This document shows, one piece after another, positions 11,932 to 24,260 of a stretch of DNA of 64,000 nucleotides. A model generated the notes under the pieces. The model did not search any database. It was given only the letters and a program-made list of their open reading frames with translations, and was not told where the DNA came from. Both the position numbers and the translations under genes were made by a program. Within the stretch, counting starts at the first letter, position 1. The number at the start of each line of letters is the position of its first letter. The stretch comes from Pyrenochaeta sp. MPI-SDFR-AT-0127 (Eukaryota; Ascomycota; Dothideomycetes; Pleosporales; Cucurbitariaceae). The DNA lies in the NCBI GenBank assembly GCA_020747015.1, contig JAGTJM010000038.1:248001-312000 (forward strand). The letters run 5' to 3'.

Positions 11932-12458
11932 TGCAGAACGTCTCGCCTCCCGCGGTGCCACGTCCGCGGCGCCACTTCCGCCATACCGCTCCCGCGCTGC
12001 CGCTCCCGTGACGTCGCCCACACTCTGTGAACCATCTCATCTTTCCTTTGCCAGTAAGCTTACGGAGCTCCCCGAACCCCATATGCTTTACTATCCTGCA
12101 GAGCCAGGGTATATGATCGGTAAGTACAGGGATTTGATAGGGATAAGCAAAACCCAGTGCCGAAGCCTTTGCGCCAAGCAACACGCACTACCCTGCAGAT
12201 CCATCACAATCCTGCACCGTGCTCTCTTGAAACCAGGAGCGAAGGGCTAAGGAACCAAACATCCACTGCAATGATGATGTACACTAGTTGTGCCGGATGC
12301 CACAATAGATTTGACCAGGTCCGCCCTCAAGTTCCACCAGTATTAAGACAATAGCCTCGGCACGGCACTTATTACTAAAGCTTGACCACTCGACACTGCC
12401 TGCCTGAACGACTTTTATCACGGTTATCCTATTCTACAGGGGCCAACGACTGTCTAGC

Positions 12459-14525
12459 ATGTTGCCGGGCGCAGGAGAGACATCAAGAGCTATCAAAAAG
12501 TCAGGTCGTTCGACTAGTCCGAGGGCTGTGGAGCTTAGAAGGTGAGGAAGCAGTCTTTTCGTGAAATCCCTGTGGGCTCTTGATTCTTAAGCTTTTTAAA
12601 CAGCGCTGACGAAGATTCCAGGCTTCAAAATAGGATATCGCAACGCAACCACCGTAAGTATCTACCCTCAGCTCGATGTCTGTGAGATAAAGAATCGAAA
12701 CTCTCGCTAAACCCCGAGCTCGAAATAGGCCAAAGAGTCCGGGAAAATCTCCAAAACGCGAACATGAGGCACAGTGATGCCTGCGGGGAATTCCTTCCGG
12801 AACAAGGTTCACATGAGAACCATCAAGCAAACGCCCACGATAGGACAAGCCTCCACAACGCCCCACGCGCCTCCTCTTGGCCCGGACGGCCCGGCTCGGT
12901 AGGGTCTAGCCCGATTAGTTCGAGCAATGCTTCCCAAACCCTCTCACCCACGTCACATCATGACTTCCTTTCGACATCTGCATCCGGCGCCATGCTGATG
13001 AACGAGTCGTTGATGGCTGATGCTTTCCGATCCCGACAGGAAGCATATTGGCCGTTTGTGGATCCAGCAATCAAAATGCCCATGTCAATGGGAAATCCAC
13101 TTTCAGATTTCATCCTTCAGCACTGTACCTGTAGTGGTGCGACAGGCCCCTGCGCTGAACATCTGGAGCTGATGCGTGCTCAGGTGTTAGCAGAGTCAAC
13201 ATCTACATTAACAATAGGGACGCAGCATCAATCTCTGTCAACACCAAATCAAAATTCGCAGGCATTTCTTGGCCGATATAGCTCCGATTTTCCAAGGTAT
13301 GTGTAAGGTTTCTTCCCTTTCGCGCTTCTCAGTGAGCCTTGCGCGCCAGGACATGCATAGGAGAATGGTACCAAGAAAGGCTTTCTGTACCTATAAGCAC
13401 ACGTACTGGGCAACAACTACAGTTTCATGACCTTGGATCCTGTTAAAGTTCAGGCATTATTGTTATTGAGCGAGCTTTCTGAGACAATTTGATCTTCCAG
13501 AATCTCTCTCAGCCGATTGTTGCCACTTGCTCGCCTTGTCATGCTTTACCATTCTCACAAGTCATAGCCTGGCAACGCACAACCTTGTTCACATTTGCTG
13601 CGCCTCACCTATTGCATATTTCGTTTGCTACAGCCATAAACTAACAATTTCCTTTCACTCTAGTAAGCCAGATCAACAAGTTCCATTAGTCCGCCCTGGA
13701 AGCCGGCCTTCAAGGCATCTAGCTCAGTCTCAATCAGACAGCACAAGCAGCCAGAGTTCTTCACAAGAAGACCCCTCGCCTGCTGCATCAATATACACAG
13801 TGCCGGACTCATGGGCAGCCGAATCCAAAGGTGTTGACTCTAGCACTGGCATAACTCGTCGCTTCGAGTTCGTGCTACGAGCGGTGCGGACGGCTGGTTT
13901 TCAAGACTTCGATGCAATGGCAGCGGCATATTACACATCGCAGTTCGAACCTGGCAGCTTACCCGCTATGCTGCAATGTGCCAGTCGTAGCCGTCGCTTG
14001 AAGGCGATGATACAAGACCTCCAGTGCCATAGCAACCAATGGCCACGCTCAGAGTCTCGGGGCTTCCATGAAAGCATCCTGGAAGCAGTTGGTGAGTGTC
14101 TCTCTATTTGCATACTTTTGTAAACATAAATACTAAGAAGTGCTGTTAAATTTCTAGCTCCTCTTTGCCTGCGAGAGATGGAGTACTTTAGTAACACAAA
14201 AGTACCCATCGACAATCCAAATGGCCCAGCAACGGTGATAACCGCTATTGAACAGCTCCTACACGAACACGGATGCAGTATTCAGGGAAATGGCTCAGGG
14301 TTTGCTAACACATCAGAGGAACTAAAGGCCACGGGACAAATGGAGGCTGCTCCTGACTCGGTGAGTTGGCATGATAATAGGATGATGGAGGTTGACTGAT
14401 TTGTTCCGTAGATGCCCTACTTGTGGTCTCTTCTTACAGAATTGTGTGGGTCTCGAAGTTTATATTGCGACAGGACTGCAAGAGTTGTGCTAGCTATTCT
14501 TTTATACGCCCAATCAACCCAATAA
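12459..14525 (+). CDS. bZIP transcription factor, probable cluster regulator
   Basis: Proposed exons are 12459-12541, 12604-12653, 12729-13296, 13664-14091, 14158-14360 and 14412-14525, giving 481 residues with every junction in frame. The basic region RLQNRISQRNHR (residues about 33-44, encoded near 12618-12653) matches the bZIP signature NxxxQRNxR and is followed by a short helical stretch RVRENLQ. The middle is Ser/Pro/Gln rich. The C-terminal part has a conserved-looking module (FQDFDAMAAAYYT, then SRSRRLKAMIQDL) and ends with MPYLWSLLTELCG, a pattern I recall from other fungal cluster bZIP proteins. Because the DNA-binding exons are tiny, a simple ORF search starting at Met 12764 misses the domain. 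The intron at 13297-13663 is long (367 bp) and could hide another exon. It probably activates the cluster. Confidence 0.75.
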
Positions 14526-15314
14526 TGATTGAAATTATATGATGGCGTTGCGGAAAACGGGGTTCTTTGATTATAGCTCTAACCTTGCCCTGCAGAAAAA
14601 AGCCCACACAGACGTGTTACTCATCTACAGCATTGGAATCATGCGTGGTAAGGATGGACCTAGTCGTACGACGGCGCATTCTTGTTTGTCGCGATTATGC
14701 AGAAAAGTTTTGCACTACCTTGCACCAAATCCCTTGTGGATACATCAAGTTATATCGTAAATGCGTTTCCAGTATTCACATACATGATGTACGCCTCACA
14801 TACAACGGCACATTAGTTTGGCTAACAGACATCTTCATATTAGAGTGTAACGATAACAGCGGAGTATATCTTGGCGTCAATGCTCCCTGCTGTTTTCTGA
14901 AGCACGAAAAGTAACCATTTAAAATCGTAAGCTTGCTAAGGCAATATGGATAAGCTATGTGCATGAATTTCCGCTGTACAGGGAACAGAGCTAAATTTAC
15001 GCACCAATGTTCCACGAATGTGCACCCCGGCGTTGAGAAAGCTTGTATTGTACCCCGTTGCAGATTGCAAAAATATTTGTTTGAGGATACTTTCAGACCG
15101 CAAAAATTGAAACTCGAAAGAATTATAGAATTTGGTGGGAGCACCATGCCATTGAGAAAAATGTATCCGCTTTCTATGATAGATATATGTGCAAAATTCG
15201 TGACTTGGTAGTACAAAGCGCGTTCGAACTTTGTATCATATATTTAGCACGCTCTTGCTTCGGCACCCAATCTCGTGCTTCATCGGAATTATAATCGGTG
15301 CTGTAGCCTCGTTC
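14526..15314. other. Convergent intergenic spacer, no gene seen
   Basis: AT-rich spacer between the bZIP and AOS 3' ends. Open frames on both strands are overlapping and lack family signal. It presumably holds both terminators. Confidence 0.5.
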
Positions 15315-16959
15315 TTATTCCTTCCACCCAGAAGCCTGCATAGCAAAAGCCCGACGCATCGCACTTGGTAGTGTGTTGTTTGCACTGCTATTCTCGATTT
15401 CTAGCATCTCGGTCGTCCACTCACCAATGGCCGCAACCAGGCCATCGACTTCTTTCTTGGTATTATGAGCGTGGAAAACGCACCGAATGCGACCAGTTCC
15501 TTTAGGCACGATTGGATAATGAATGGGATAAGCATTCATGTTGGCCATCAACAAGTGGATAGACAGGGAGATCTCGTGGTTCCCGCGAACTTTGACAGCA
15601 ACGATGTGGGATTGAACGAGGCGGTCCTCGTAGTCATCAGCGAGCGGTATCGCTATAAGGCCATCGTCAACACCCTCCTGGATAGCCGGGTCCTCAAGCA
15701 GTGACTGAAAAAAGTATTTCACAATATTTTGAACAGCTTCACGTTGCTATAAAAGAAGATATTATGTCAGTTCCTGTAGCTTTGCGCTATAAAACTTGGG
15801 GGGGGGAGCGCACCTTGTGCGTTTGTTCCGTCTTCATCAACCGATATCCAGCTCGGATGGATGCAATCATGGGGACTGAAGGTGCACCAGCATACGTCAT
15901 AGTACGTGAATACTGGACAATAGCACTTCTTACAGTCTTGTTGCAAAGGATGACACCTGGTTCCCAGATGTTTTAGTATCACACTAGGGTTGCCACAATG
16001 ATAATCCCGATCACTTACCTCCAGTCGAGGCCAAGGCTTTGCTACACATGTGTACCCGAATAGCAATTTCCTTCTCTAGTCCGAGTAAAGAGACCTGGAG
16101 GTAATTCGTCAGCACGAAGGGGCCAGGGTAAGTAGCCAAAGCAAGATGATTCATTCGAGTGAGTGGAATGAAAAGCATAAACCAAGAAGCATTAAATGGG
16201 ACTTACTAGGCCAGCTCCATTTGGACCAATGACGCCATTGCTATGAGCTTCGTCGATCACGAACTGTGCGTTCCCCGCAGGGAAAAGTTCTTTTGCAATG
16301 TTGACGAATTCTTTGAGAGGCCAACAAATGTCGCCTTCCATGGAATAGATAGACTCCACCGAAATTAGGATAGACTTGTCACCAGTCGCGAAAGCAGGAT
16401 CCGTCGTCTTGAGGCCGGTCAAGACTTCTCTCAGTGATTCAGGACTATTGTGCTTGAATTGAAGCTTGTGTGCCGCGAGACACACCTTCAGACCAACGTG
16501 GGTGCTAGCGTGCGATAACTCATCGTACACCACGGCATCTCCAGGTTGAGGAATCGCCTCAAGCACGCCAACGTTTGCGAAGAAGCCGGAATGGCAGATC
16601 CAAGCTGTCTCGGCGCCATGGAAATCTGCTACCTCTTGCTCCACATCTAGGAGATAATCGTAGTTGCCGTATTGCAAACGCGAGCCAGAAGCACTGAGTT
16701 CGAAGTTTCCGCAACGTTCTAGCTCTTCGTAGAAAGCCTCTCGGATTCGGCCGGAGCGGTTGAGGGAAAGGAAGTCACTTGTTGTCAAGTCCATCACATC
16801 TTGGCCCCAACGTGGTTTCAAGTACATGAGCCCACGCTTACCACGATGAATATCCATGGATTCTTCCAACCTGCGGAAAAATGCCGGTTCATTTTTCATC
16901 GATGGGCCGTGGGGCTCTTGCGCCGGCAGCATCTCTTTGAGGAGTTTTTCGTAGTACAT
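15315..16959 (-). CDS. Alpha-oxoamine synthase (class II PLP aminotransferase, 8-amino-7-oxononanoate synthase-like)
   Basis: Four exons (16207-16959, 16019-16094, 15814-15956, 15315-15746) give 467 residues. The fold-type I PLP core is complete: substrate-side YGNYDYL, HSGFFANVG, the PLP ring-binding Asp in VIDEAHSNG, and the Schiff-base lysine in CSKALASTGG (Lys about 270). The family condenses an amino acid with an acyl thioester, with loss of CO2, to give an alpha-amino ketone. Fungal relatives release the chain from highly reducing PKSs, as Fum8 does in fumonisin biosynthesis (established for that pathway). It is divergent from the PKS over a shared promoter with four cluster motifs, so it very likely takes the PKS acyl-ACP product. 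It is AONS-sized and shorter than Fum8. Confidence 0.88.
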
Positions 16960-17183
16960 GGTGACAGATGTTGATGACCAGTAGGGGTGGGAATTTTCAG
17001 TGAATAATGCACCACTAAAGAACTGCTACACGGTATATATCTATGAAATCTTCTCTATGGGTTTGCTCATGCGCTATCTCGTGAAGGTTTGTGTATTTCT
17101 CCGGAAAACCACTAAACGCACCCAAACCAAGACCTTCAAGCTGTTGCAAGTAACTGTCAGAAGAATTCTAACACACGACCAGC

Positions 17184-17192
17184 GTGGCTGAC
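17184..17192 (+). promoter_or_regulatory. Cluster motif TGGCTGACA (unit 1, first copy)
   Basis: Exact copy, followed by TGACTC to give TGGCTGACATGACTC; the same extended word recurs at 17435. Confidence 0.5.
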
Positions 17193-17284
17193 ATGACTCG
17201 AATCCTTGTTTTTCGACTTTTGGTTGCAGGTAAACGAGATTACCCGCTCCCGCTGCCGCTTCTGTGGGTAATTGCACAGTTCCA

Positions 17285-17293
17285 TGGCTGACT
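17285..17293 (+). promoter_or_regulatory. Cluster motif TGGCTGACT (unit 1, second copy)
   Basis: Preceded by CCA and followed by G, as in the copy at 17536. Confidence 0.5.
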
Positions 17294-17434
17294 GCATTTC
17301 TCCGGGTCTGACCGCATAGGCTTTAGCCTTAAATTTTCAGTAGCGGACTCCACATCTTACTTATGATGTATTCGCGCTAGAATCTTGGATCTTTTGTGGG
17401 TGCCAGTCATGGGAATCGCGTGAAACAATCAGCA

Positions 17435-17443
17435 TGGCTGACA
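17435..17443 (+). promoter_or_regulatory. Cluster motif TGGCTGACA (unit 2, first copy)
   Basis: Repeats the extended word at 17184, exactly 251 bp downstream of it. Confidence 0.5.
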
Positions 17444-17535
17444 TGACTCAGACCCCTGTTCGGAAAGAATTCGGTCACAGGTGGTTGAGGCTGCCCCCTT
17501 TCGCCGAAAAATCTGGTGGATAGCCACTGAGTCCA

Positions 17536-17544
17536 TGGCTGACT
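17536..17544 (+). promoter_or_regulatory. Cluster motif TGGCTGACT (unit 2, second copy)
   Basis: Repeats the word at 17285, exactly 251 bp downstream of it, about 550 bp before the PKS start. Confidence 0.5.
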
Positions 17545-18117
17545 GTAAGTTTCGGCTTCTAACTGTATAGAGGAGATCTAATATGGTCAAAAGTGGAGTC
17601 CAAGGCTTACGCGTGCAAGGTTTTCCTAAGCCGAGTTCAGTGTGTGCGGAGATATGAACTAGACCTGTTGTGGCAATAAATCATGTCTTTCAACCTCTCC
17701 AACTATGGTTTCACCACGTGTTTGTTTGCGCGCAAGAATGGTTGGTGATGGCGAATTGTCAGTCATGGCAGTAGTACACCTGCTCCACCTGTACCGCCTG
17801 CTAGAAGCGCCAGTAGGTTAGTAAGCTACAGCTTGAAGCACATAGCGACGAAGTCTATAAACGTGGAGCATTTAGACATCACAGTCGTACCAAAAAACGA
17901 AATTCAGACTCTTTTCTATTGACGTTTACAAAAACTTGAGGGCACCGAGCATTGAACGCTTCCAGTTTTTGAAACGTGCCACCTGATGAGCAGTTTTGTC
18001 CACCTTTCTGTCATATCATATATCCATCTTCCGTCACTCCTTCGATTTTGATTGTTGGGACTGAGAACTAAGACCCAAATCGACAGTATGACTACCAGTA
18101 GTGTAGCCCACGATGCC

Positions 18118-18474
18118 AATGGCCACGGCAACAGAACCAATGGCCACAGTAACGGCACCAATGGCCAAAGTAACGGCACCAATGGCCAAAGTAACGGCAC
18201 CAATGGCCAAAGTAACGGCACCAATGGCTACAGTAACGGCACCAACGGCTACGGCAACGAAAATGATAGCCAAATCAACGCCGCTAACCGCTACAGTAAT
18301 GGCATCAATGGTCATAGTAACGGTATCAATGGCCATATTAATGGCGTAAATGGCCAGAGGAACGGCTTAAATGACCATAACAACGATATAAATGGCCATA
18401 GTAACGTGTCAAATGGCCATGTTAATGGTATAAATGGCTACAGCAACGGCACCAACGGGCATATTGATAGAACG
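18118..18474 (+). repeat. Coding minisatellite, 17 tandem 21-bp units in PKS N-terminus
   Basis: Seventeen consecutive 21-bp units encode heptads close to Asn-Gly-His-Ser-Asn-Gly-Thr, just upstream of the KS domain. The three units at 18160-18222 are identical; outer units have diverged. The repeat keeps frame, so it gives a flexible Asn/Gly-rich N-terminal arm. Copy number probably varies between strains. Confidence 0.95.
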
Positions 18475-21400
18475 CAAGTCAACCCAAGCAAGGGTCACCC
18501 AGCATTCGAGCCCATTGCAATCTGCGGAATGGCCTGCCGTCTCCCAGGAGGTATAAGCTCTCCAAAAGGTCTGTGGGACTTTCTCATCGCGGGTCGCGAT
18601 GGCCGCTCGCGCGTTCCCAAGTCCCGCTTCAACATTGACGGGTTTTATTCGCCAACGAAGCGGCCTGGAACCATAAACAGCGAATACGGCTATTTTTTGG
18701 ACGAGTCGGTTAACTTGGGAGGACTGGATAATTCCTTCTTCTCGATGGGCCGCTCCGAGCTGGAGTCGCTAGACCCTCAGCAAAGAATCCTTTTGGAAGT
18801 GGCACGCGAGTCTTTGGACGATGCGGGTGAAGTAGGTTGGAAAGGATCAAATATTGGAGTCTATGTGGGGAATTTCACGCAGGACTGGTATGATATGATG
18901 GTTCGCGATGGTCTCAGGCATAACCAATACGCGATGGCGACATCGAACGACTTCATGGTCTCAGAGCGCGTATCCCACGAGTTAGATTTACGCGGACCTA
19001 GGTAAATACTCACAAAATATTTACAATAGATTGAGGTGCTAATTGACACTGTGTAGCTTGACTATCCGCACGGCTTGCTCGTCAGCACTTACTGGCCTCA
19101 ACGAGGCCTGCATGGCAATTGGAAGAGGGGACTGCGAATCAGCCCTCGTGGGAGGCACCAATTTAATTTTGGCGCCTGAAATGGGTATGCGATTGGCAGA
19201 CATGGGCGTCCTCAGTCCTGACGGGTCATGTAAGACCTTTTCCGCTGATGCGAATGGCTATGCCCGTGGCGAAGCTATCGTGTCAATCTACATCAAGTCT
19301 CTGAGCGCAGCAATCCGCGACGGCAACCCCATAAGATCTGTCATTTCCGGCACCGCCGCTAACTTCGATGGCAAAACCAACCCTTTGACAATGCCAAGCG
19401 CTGATATGCAAGAAATTTTGATTCGGAGGGCGTACGAGGTTGCGGGCATATCAAAAATCTCTAAAACGGCACTTTTTGAGTGCCATGGAACAGGAACAAA
19501 TGCTGGCGACCCCATAGAAACGGAAGCAATTGCTTCAGTTTTTGGCCAAGAAGGCATACATCTCGGCGCTATCAAACCAAATCTGGGACATTCTGAAGGG
19601 GCTTCAGGCCTGACTGCAGTACTGAAGGCTACTCTAGCCTTGGAGCATCGTATCATACCTCCAAACATTAAATATTCGCCGTTGAACCCTAAAATTCCAT
19701 TCGAGCGAGCAAAGCTCCTTATCCCTGGACAGCCTACCCAATGGCCGGCAGACCGCGATGAGCGGGTCAGTATCAACGCTTTTGGTGTAGGCGGAGCCAA
19801 TGCCCATGTCATTGTAGAGTCGGCCGCCAGCTTCCTGGCTTCACGCGAGCAACTCGAGGGGAAGAAGAGACCAAGCAAACAACCACAACTACTTCTATTT
19901 TCAGCAAACACAGCTCAGTCCTTAAAAGAAATCGAGCGAGGCTATCAATCCCTGCTTAGCAGCGAAACATCTCTGGATGTGTCTGACATTGCATACACCT
20001 TGGCGAATAGGAGAGAGCACCTCAAACATAGATCATTTGCTATCGCCACGAAAGACAAATTTGAATTATCAAATTCACTATCTTCTTCCCAAGTTGCCCA
20101 AACAGTACCAGCTCTTGTCATGGTATTCACGGGACAAGGAGCAGCCTGGCCGCAGTTCGGCCGTGAATTGTTACGCAATAACGGCACTTTCTCTCGTAGT
20201 ATTGAGTCGCTCGACAAGCATCTCCAGACTCTGGGCGCCACTTGGTCATTAAAGGAAGAATTTCTCAAACCTACCAGAACTAGTCGAGTGTATGAAGCCG
20301 AATTCGCGCAACCGCTCTGCACAGCTCTCCAGTTGGCTCTCGTTGATACGCTTGATTCTGTCGGGATCAAGCCGGCTGCCGTCGTTGGTCACTCCAGTGG
20401 TGAGATTGGAGCGGCATATGCTGCTGGAGCTTTGACAGCGGAGGAAGCTATAGCTGTCGCTTTTCAACGCGGTGTTTCCACCAAAGGGCGAACCGAGCGT
20501 GGAGGCATGGCTGCAGTCGGGCTAAGCTGGGAAGACGCACACCAATACTTGCAACCAGGAGTGGTCGTAGCGTGCGACAACTCGCCAAGGAGCGTGACAC
20601 TTTCTGGGGACGCGGATACGCTGGATGCTGTCGTGGCTCATATTAGAGCAGAACATCCTGATGCACCTGCTACCATACTTAAGGTAGAAAAGGCTTACCA
20701 CTCCCATCACATGGTTGCCCTTGGGACAGACTATTATCAAGCCATGGTCCGCTCCGGAGTGGTTGGAAAAGTCCCGAAAATTCCGTTCTTTTCTAGTGTG
20801 ACCGGCACACTTCTGGCAAACACCAAAAGCGGCCAACTAGGCCCCAAATACTGGCAAGCAAATTTAGAGAGGCCAGTGCTCTTCAAGTCAGCACTAACCG
20901 CGCTCCTTCAGTCTGAGTTAATCAACGATGAGGTCTTCCTTGAATTGGGACCGCACTCAGCACTCGCCGGTCCACTTCGGCAAATCTTGACCTCTGAGTC
21001 AAGCAAGGCTGCCTATGTCCCCTCCCTCGTACGACGACAAAATAGTGTAGAGAATCTGCTTCAGGTTATTGGAAAGCTCTACACACTAAACGTATCAGTG
21101 GACTTTAAGGAATTAATGGTCAACGGTTCTTGCGTGACTGATCTACCCATTTACCCATGGGACCACACAAAAAATTATTGGTTGGAGTCACGAGTATCCA
21201 AAGAATGGCGAGGAAAACAATATCCTGATCACAGCCTCCTTGGAACTAAGTTACCAGAGTCTACAGACAATGATCCTGCATGGCGGAATCTACTGTCGGT
21301 TGGTACTGTGTCATGGGCACAAGACCATAAGTTGGGCGAAACCATTGTCTTCCCCTTATCAGGTTATGTTGCCATGGCAGCTGAAGCTGCACGCCAGATG

Positions 21401-24076
21401 AGTGGAATCCATGAAGGAGTAAGTTTCAGGAACTTGGCCGTCAGCAATGCTTTGGTGCTCTCTGAGGACGCACCTACTGAAGTAGTAACCAATCTACGGC
21501 GTAAACGTTTGACTGATAGTCTCAACAGCGAATGGTACGAATTTAGTGTATCGTCGCATAATGGCCACGTTTGGACAAAGCACTGCTCGGGCGAGGTTCG
21601 AGGAGAGACATTGGATAAGGAGCTGGAGGTAGCCCAAGAAGTACAAGAACTGCCACGGAAGGTTGATGGTGCTAAATGGTACGAGGCGGAGCGTCGAGGA
21701 GGTCTCTACTATGGCCCCAGTTTTGCAGGTCTGGAGCAGATCAGATCGTCCACAGGCTCTCCACATAGAGCTACGGCCACTTTGAAAAACAATAAGTGGT
21801 CCGACACGGCACAGTATCACCTACATCCCGCCATCCTGGACGCTTACATCCAACTTCAAATTCTTTCGGTTTACAACGGCATCGACCGTGACTATAAACG
21901 ACTTCTTGGCTCGAAAATTGACTCGATGACAATGTTCTACTGCGCTGAAGATGATCTCCAAATCAATGCTACATCCGAACCCTCTAGAGAAGGCTACGTT
22001 GGGACTGGTTCGATCTCAGCGGGGCTGAAAACTATCCTGAGAATCTCTGGTTCTCATATTTTGATCTTCGATGAGACTGATGGAAAGGGTGACAATGGCA
22101 CCCAACTCACAGCTCGCTCCGAATGGATACCTCATATCGATTTCCTCAACAAAAGTGACCTCATCAAGCCACCTCAGGGTAGTGAGGTTTCTATACCCTT
22201 ACTAAATGATCTTGCACAAGCTACTATCGACCGTGCCTGGAAGACCGTTGAAAAAATAGAGGTTCAAACTCCCCACCTCTTCAAGTATAAAGATTGGCTC
22301 AGCCAGCAAGCCTCGGAGCAGCACGACGTGACTAAAAGTATCGAACTGCTCGTTGAGAAGTTACAAGACACTTCTGCTGCACATGTGGGAAGAGCCATTG
22401 CCACCATCTTTAAGAACTTGAAAGCTGTTCTGAGTGGAGAAAAGACTGCTTTGAGTGTTTTGACACTTAATGGGGGAATTGACCATTTTGCCGAATTCCT
22501 ACGAGCACAAAATGACTCCGACTACTTCAAGTTCCTAGCATTAACTAAACCCAATCTTCGTATCCTCGAGGTTGGTGCGGGTCTGAGCCAAAGGACGTCA
22601 AAGATCATAAAGAGCCTGACACGTGCCGACGGACAGCCATTGTACTCGCAGTATGTCGTGTCAGACGCTTCAGCAGGTCTCATGAATGTGGTGGAAGAAC
22701 GATTAAAAGGCTTTACTAACGTAGAGTTTGCTATATTGGACATTAACACAAACATAGTAGACCAGGGCTTCGAGAACGGTCCATTTGATCTCATCATTGC
22801 AGCAAACGTGGTCAACGCATGTAATGATATTCAAGCAAGCCTTCGGAATCTTTATGGACTGCTTACTCCTGGCGGAAGACTTCTCTTAGAAGAACCGCAG
22901 CCAGGTCTGATGTGGGCTAAATTCGCTCTGGGCACACTACCTGGCTGGTGGTCCCACGCCAATGATCCACATCGAGAAGGCGAACCATTCATTAGCTCGG
23001 AAACTTGGCAGGGAGAACTGGAAGCTGCTGGTTTCGCCGATGTGGTACAAGTCAGTTCGAATTCGAATCAGTCGACAAACAACATTTTCATTGCGAGGCC
23101 TAAACTTCCGGAAGAGCCGACCAAGAAATTGACTTTACTCTGTAATGAAAACAAGACTGAGCCGAGTCATTTGGTGAAGGAGCTCGAGGCTCGAGGCTAC
23201 GTAATCAGCCACGTTACACTGGATCAGACACCTCCAGCTGGCCAAGACGTGCTTGCTCTTTTAGAAGAGGACCAGCCATTTTTCGAAGGCATTAGCAACA
23301 CCCGGCTTTCTGACTTTAAATCTTTCATTGGAAAGCTCGAAAATTCTGGGATTCTCTGGGTTACGCGACACTGCAGTGTTGGCGTTACAGATCCACGATA
23401 TGCTCAAACTATTGGGCTGATTAGAACCATCCGATCCGAGATGGCTCTCGACATTGCGACGTTGGAAGCAGAGAAGATCCAATCGCCAACAGAGGTTAAT
23501 GCCCTAGCTAATGTACTTGAAAGATTCGGTGCTAGAGAAGATGATGGCGTCCTGGGGCCTGACTATGAGTATGCCAATCATAACAATCAGACGCTCGTTC
23601 ATCGCATCTTTCCAGTTGCTCTTGACCAAGAGTATAGTGTGTCAAACGAAAGCAAAGAAGCCATTGTGGCTCAATCTCAGCCAGGACGTTTAGACACGTT
23701 GGGTTGGGTGTCGAAGACTGTGGAAGCCCCAAAGCATGATGAAGTGGAAGTAGAAATCTACGCCAGTGGCCTGAACTTTAGGGTAAGTTTGATCTCTGTC
23801 ATTTTGAACAAGTGGCTTGCTGACATTGAATCCAACAGGACGTCCTGGTGGGCATGCAAATTATCCCTGGACGACATGAACCCAAGTTCGGATACGAAGC
23901 AGCCGGTATAGTTCGCCGGGTTGGGCCTAAGGTGGCCAGCCTTCGTGCTGGTGATCGTGTCATCGTTCTAGGCATTAACACGTTTACGACCAATATTTTG
24001 GCCCCAGAATTGATGGTCAAGAAGCTGCCAGAACAAGTCAGCTTTGTCGAGGGTTCTTGCATCCCACTCGTTTTCA

Positions 24077-24084
24077 TCACCGCC
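24077..24084. repeat. Target-site duplication, left copy (TCACCGCC)
   Basis: Eight bases directly before the transposon end, identical to those directly after it. Eight bp is the hallmark of hAT transposition. Confidence 0.97.
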
Positions 24085-24103
24085 CAGAGTTGCTAACAAT
24101 CAA
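24085..24103 (+). repeat. hAT terminal inverted repeat, left
   Basis: Nineteen bases matching the reverse complement of 27183-27201 without mismatch; the next base differs. Confidence 0.95.
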
Positions 24104-24236
24104 TCAATCAAATATCTGAGTTGAAACTTGATTTGATTGGTGTTTCAGAGCTCTAATACTTGATTGATATGATCAATCAGTCGTTGAGTAGATATTTGAT
24201 TGAGCACTTGATTGGATATTTGCAGATTGATTGGTA
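24104..24236. repeat. hAT left subterminal repeats
   Basis: Many short copies of TTGATT/AATCAA in both orientations, for example TTGATTTGATTGG, TTGATTGATATG and TTTGATTGAGC. Such clusters bind hAT transposases in other elements. Confidence 0.7.
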
Positions 24237-24260
24237 AGCTAAACATATCCCTAAAAATTA

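Larger units (their letters stand above)
10595..12458. promoter_or_regulatory. 1.9-kb divergent intergenic region of ATP-grasp and bZIP genes
   Basis: No convincing gene is present. A TATA-like run lies about 35 bp before the ATP-grasp start (around 10624-10635). A perfect TGACGTCA palindrome, the classic CRE target of bZIP proteins, is at 11232-11239. One cluster motif TGGCTGACA is at 11923-11931 and a shorter AGCTGACA is near 10806. Short open frames around 11478-12250 on both strands lack codon or family signal. Confidence 0.5.
16960..18087. promoter_or_regulatory. Bidirectional promoter of AOS and PKS with a 251-bp tandem duplication
   Basis: This 1.1-kb region has four exact cluster motifs, TGGCTGACA at 17184 and 17435 and TGGCTGACT at 17285 and 17536. 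They form two units with identical internal spacing (101 bp) and a 251-bp repeat period, with diverged similarity in the sequence between. A CACGTG is at 17715-17720. No gene is present. Confidence 0.6.

Noticed and set aside
10595..12458. Additional small genes between the ATP-grasp and bZIP genes
   Set aside because: All frames are short and conflicting; no splice-consistent model or domain emerges.
18034..18336. Long minus-strand ORFs across the PKS N-terminus
   Set aside because: They arise from the 21-bp repeat, which stays open in several frames; the plus frame continues into the KS domain.
18118..18474. CRISPR-like array
   Set aside because: Units are directly tandem with no spacers, coding and in frame, in a eukaryotic genome.
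19288..19911. 207-codon minus-strand ORF inside the PKS
   Set aside because: Shadow of the KS coding sequence, no family signal.
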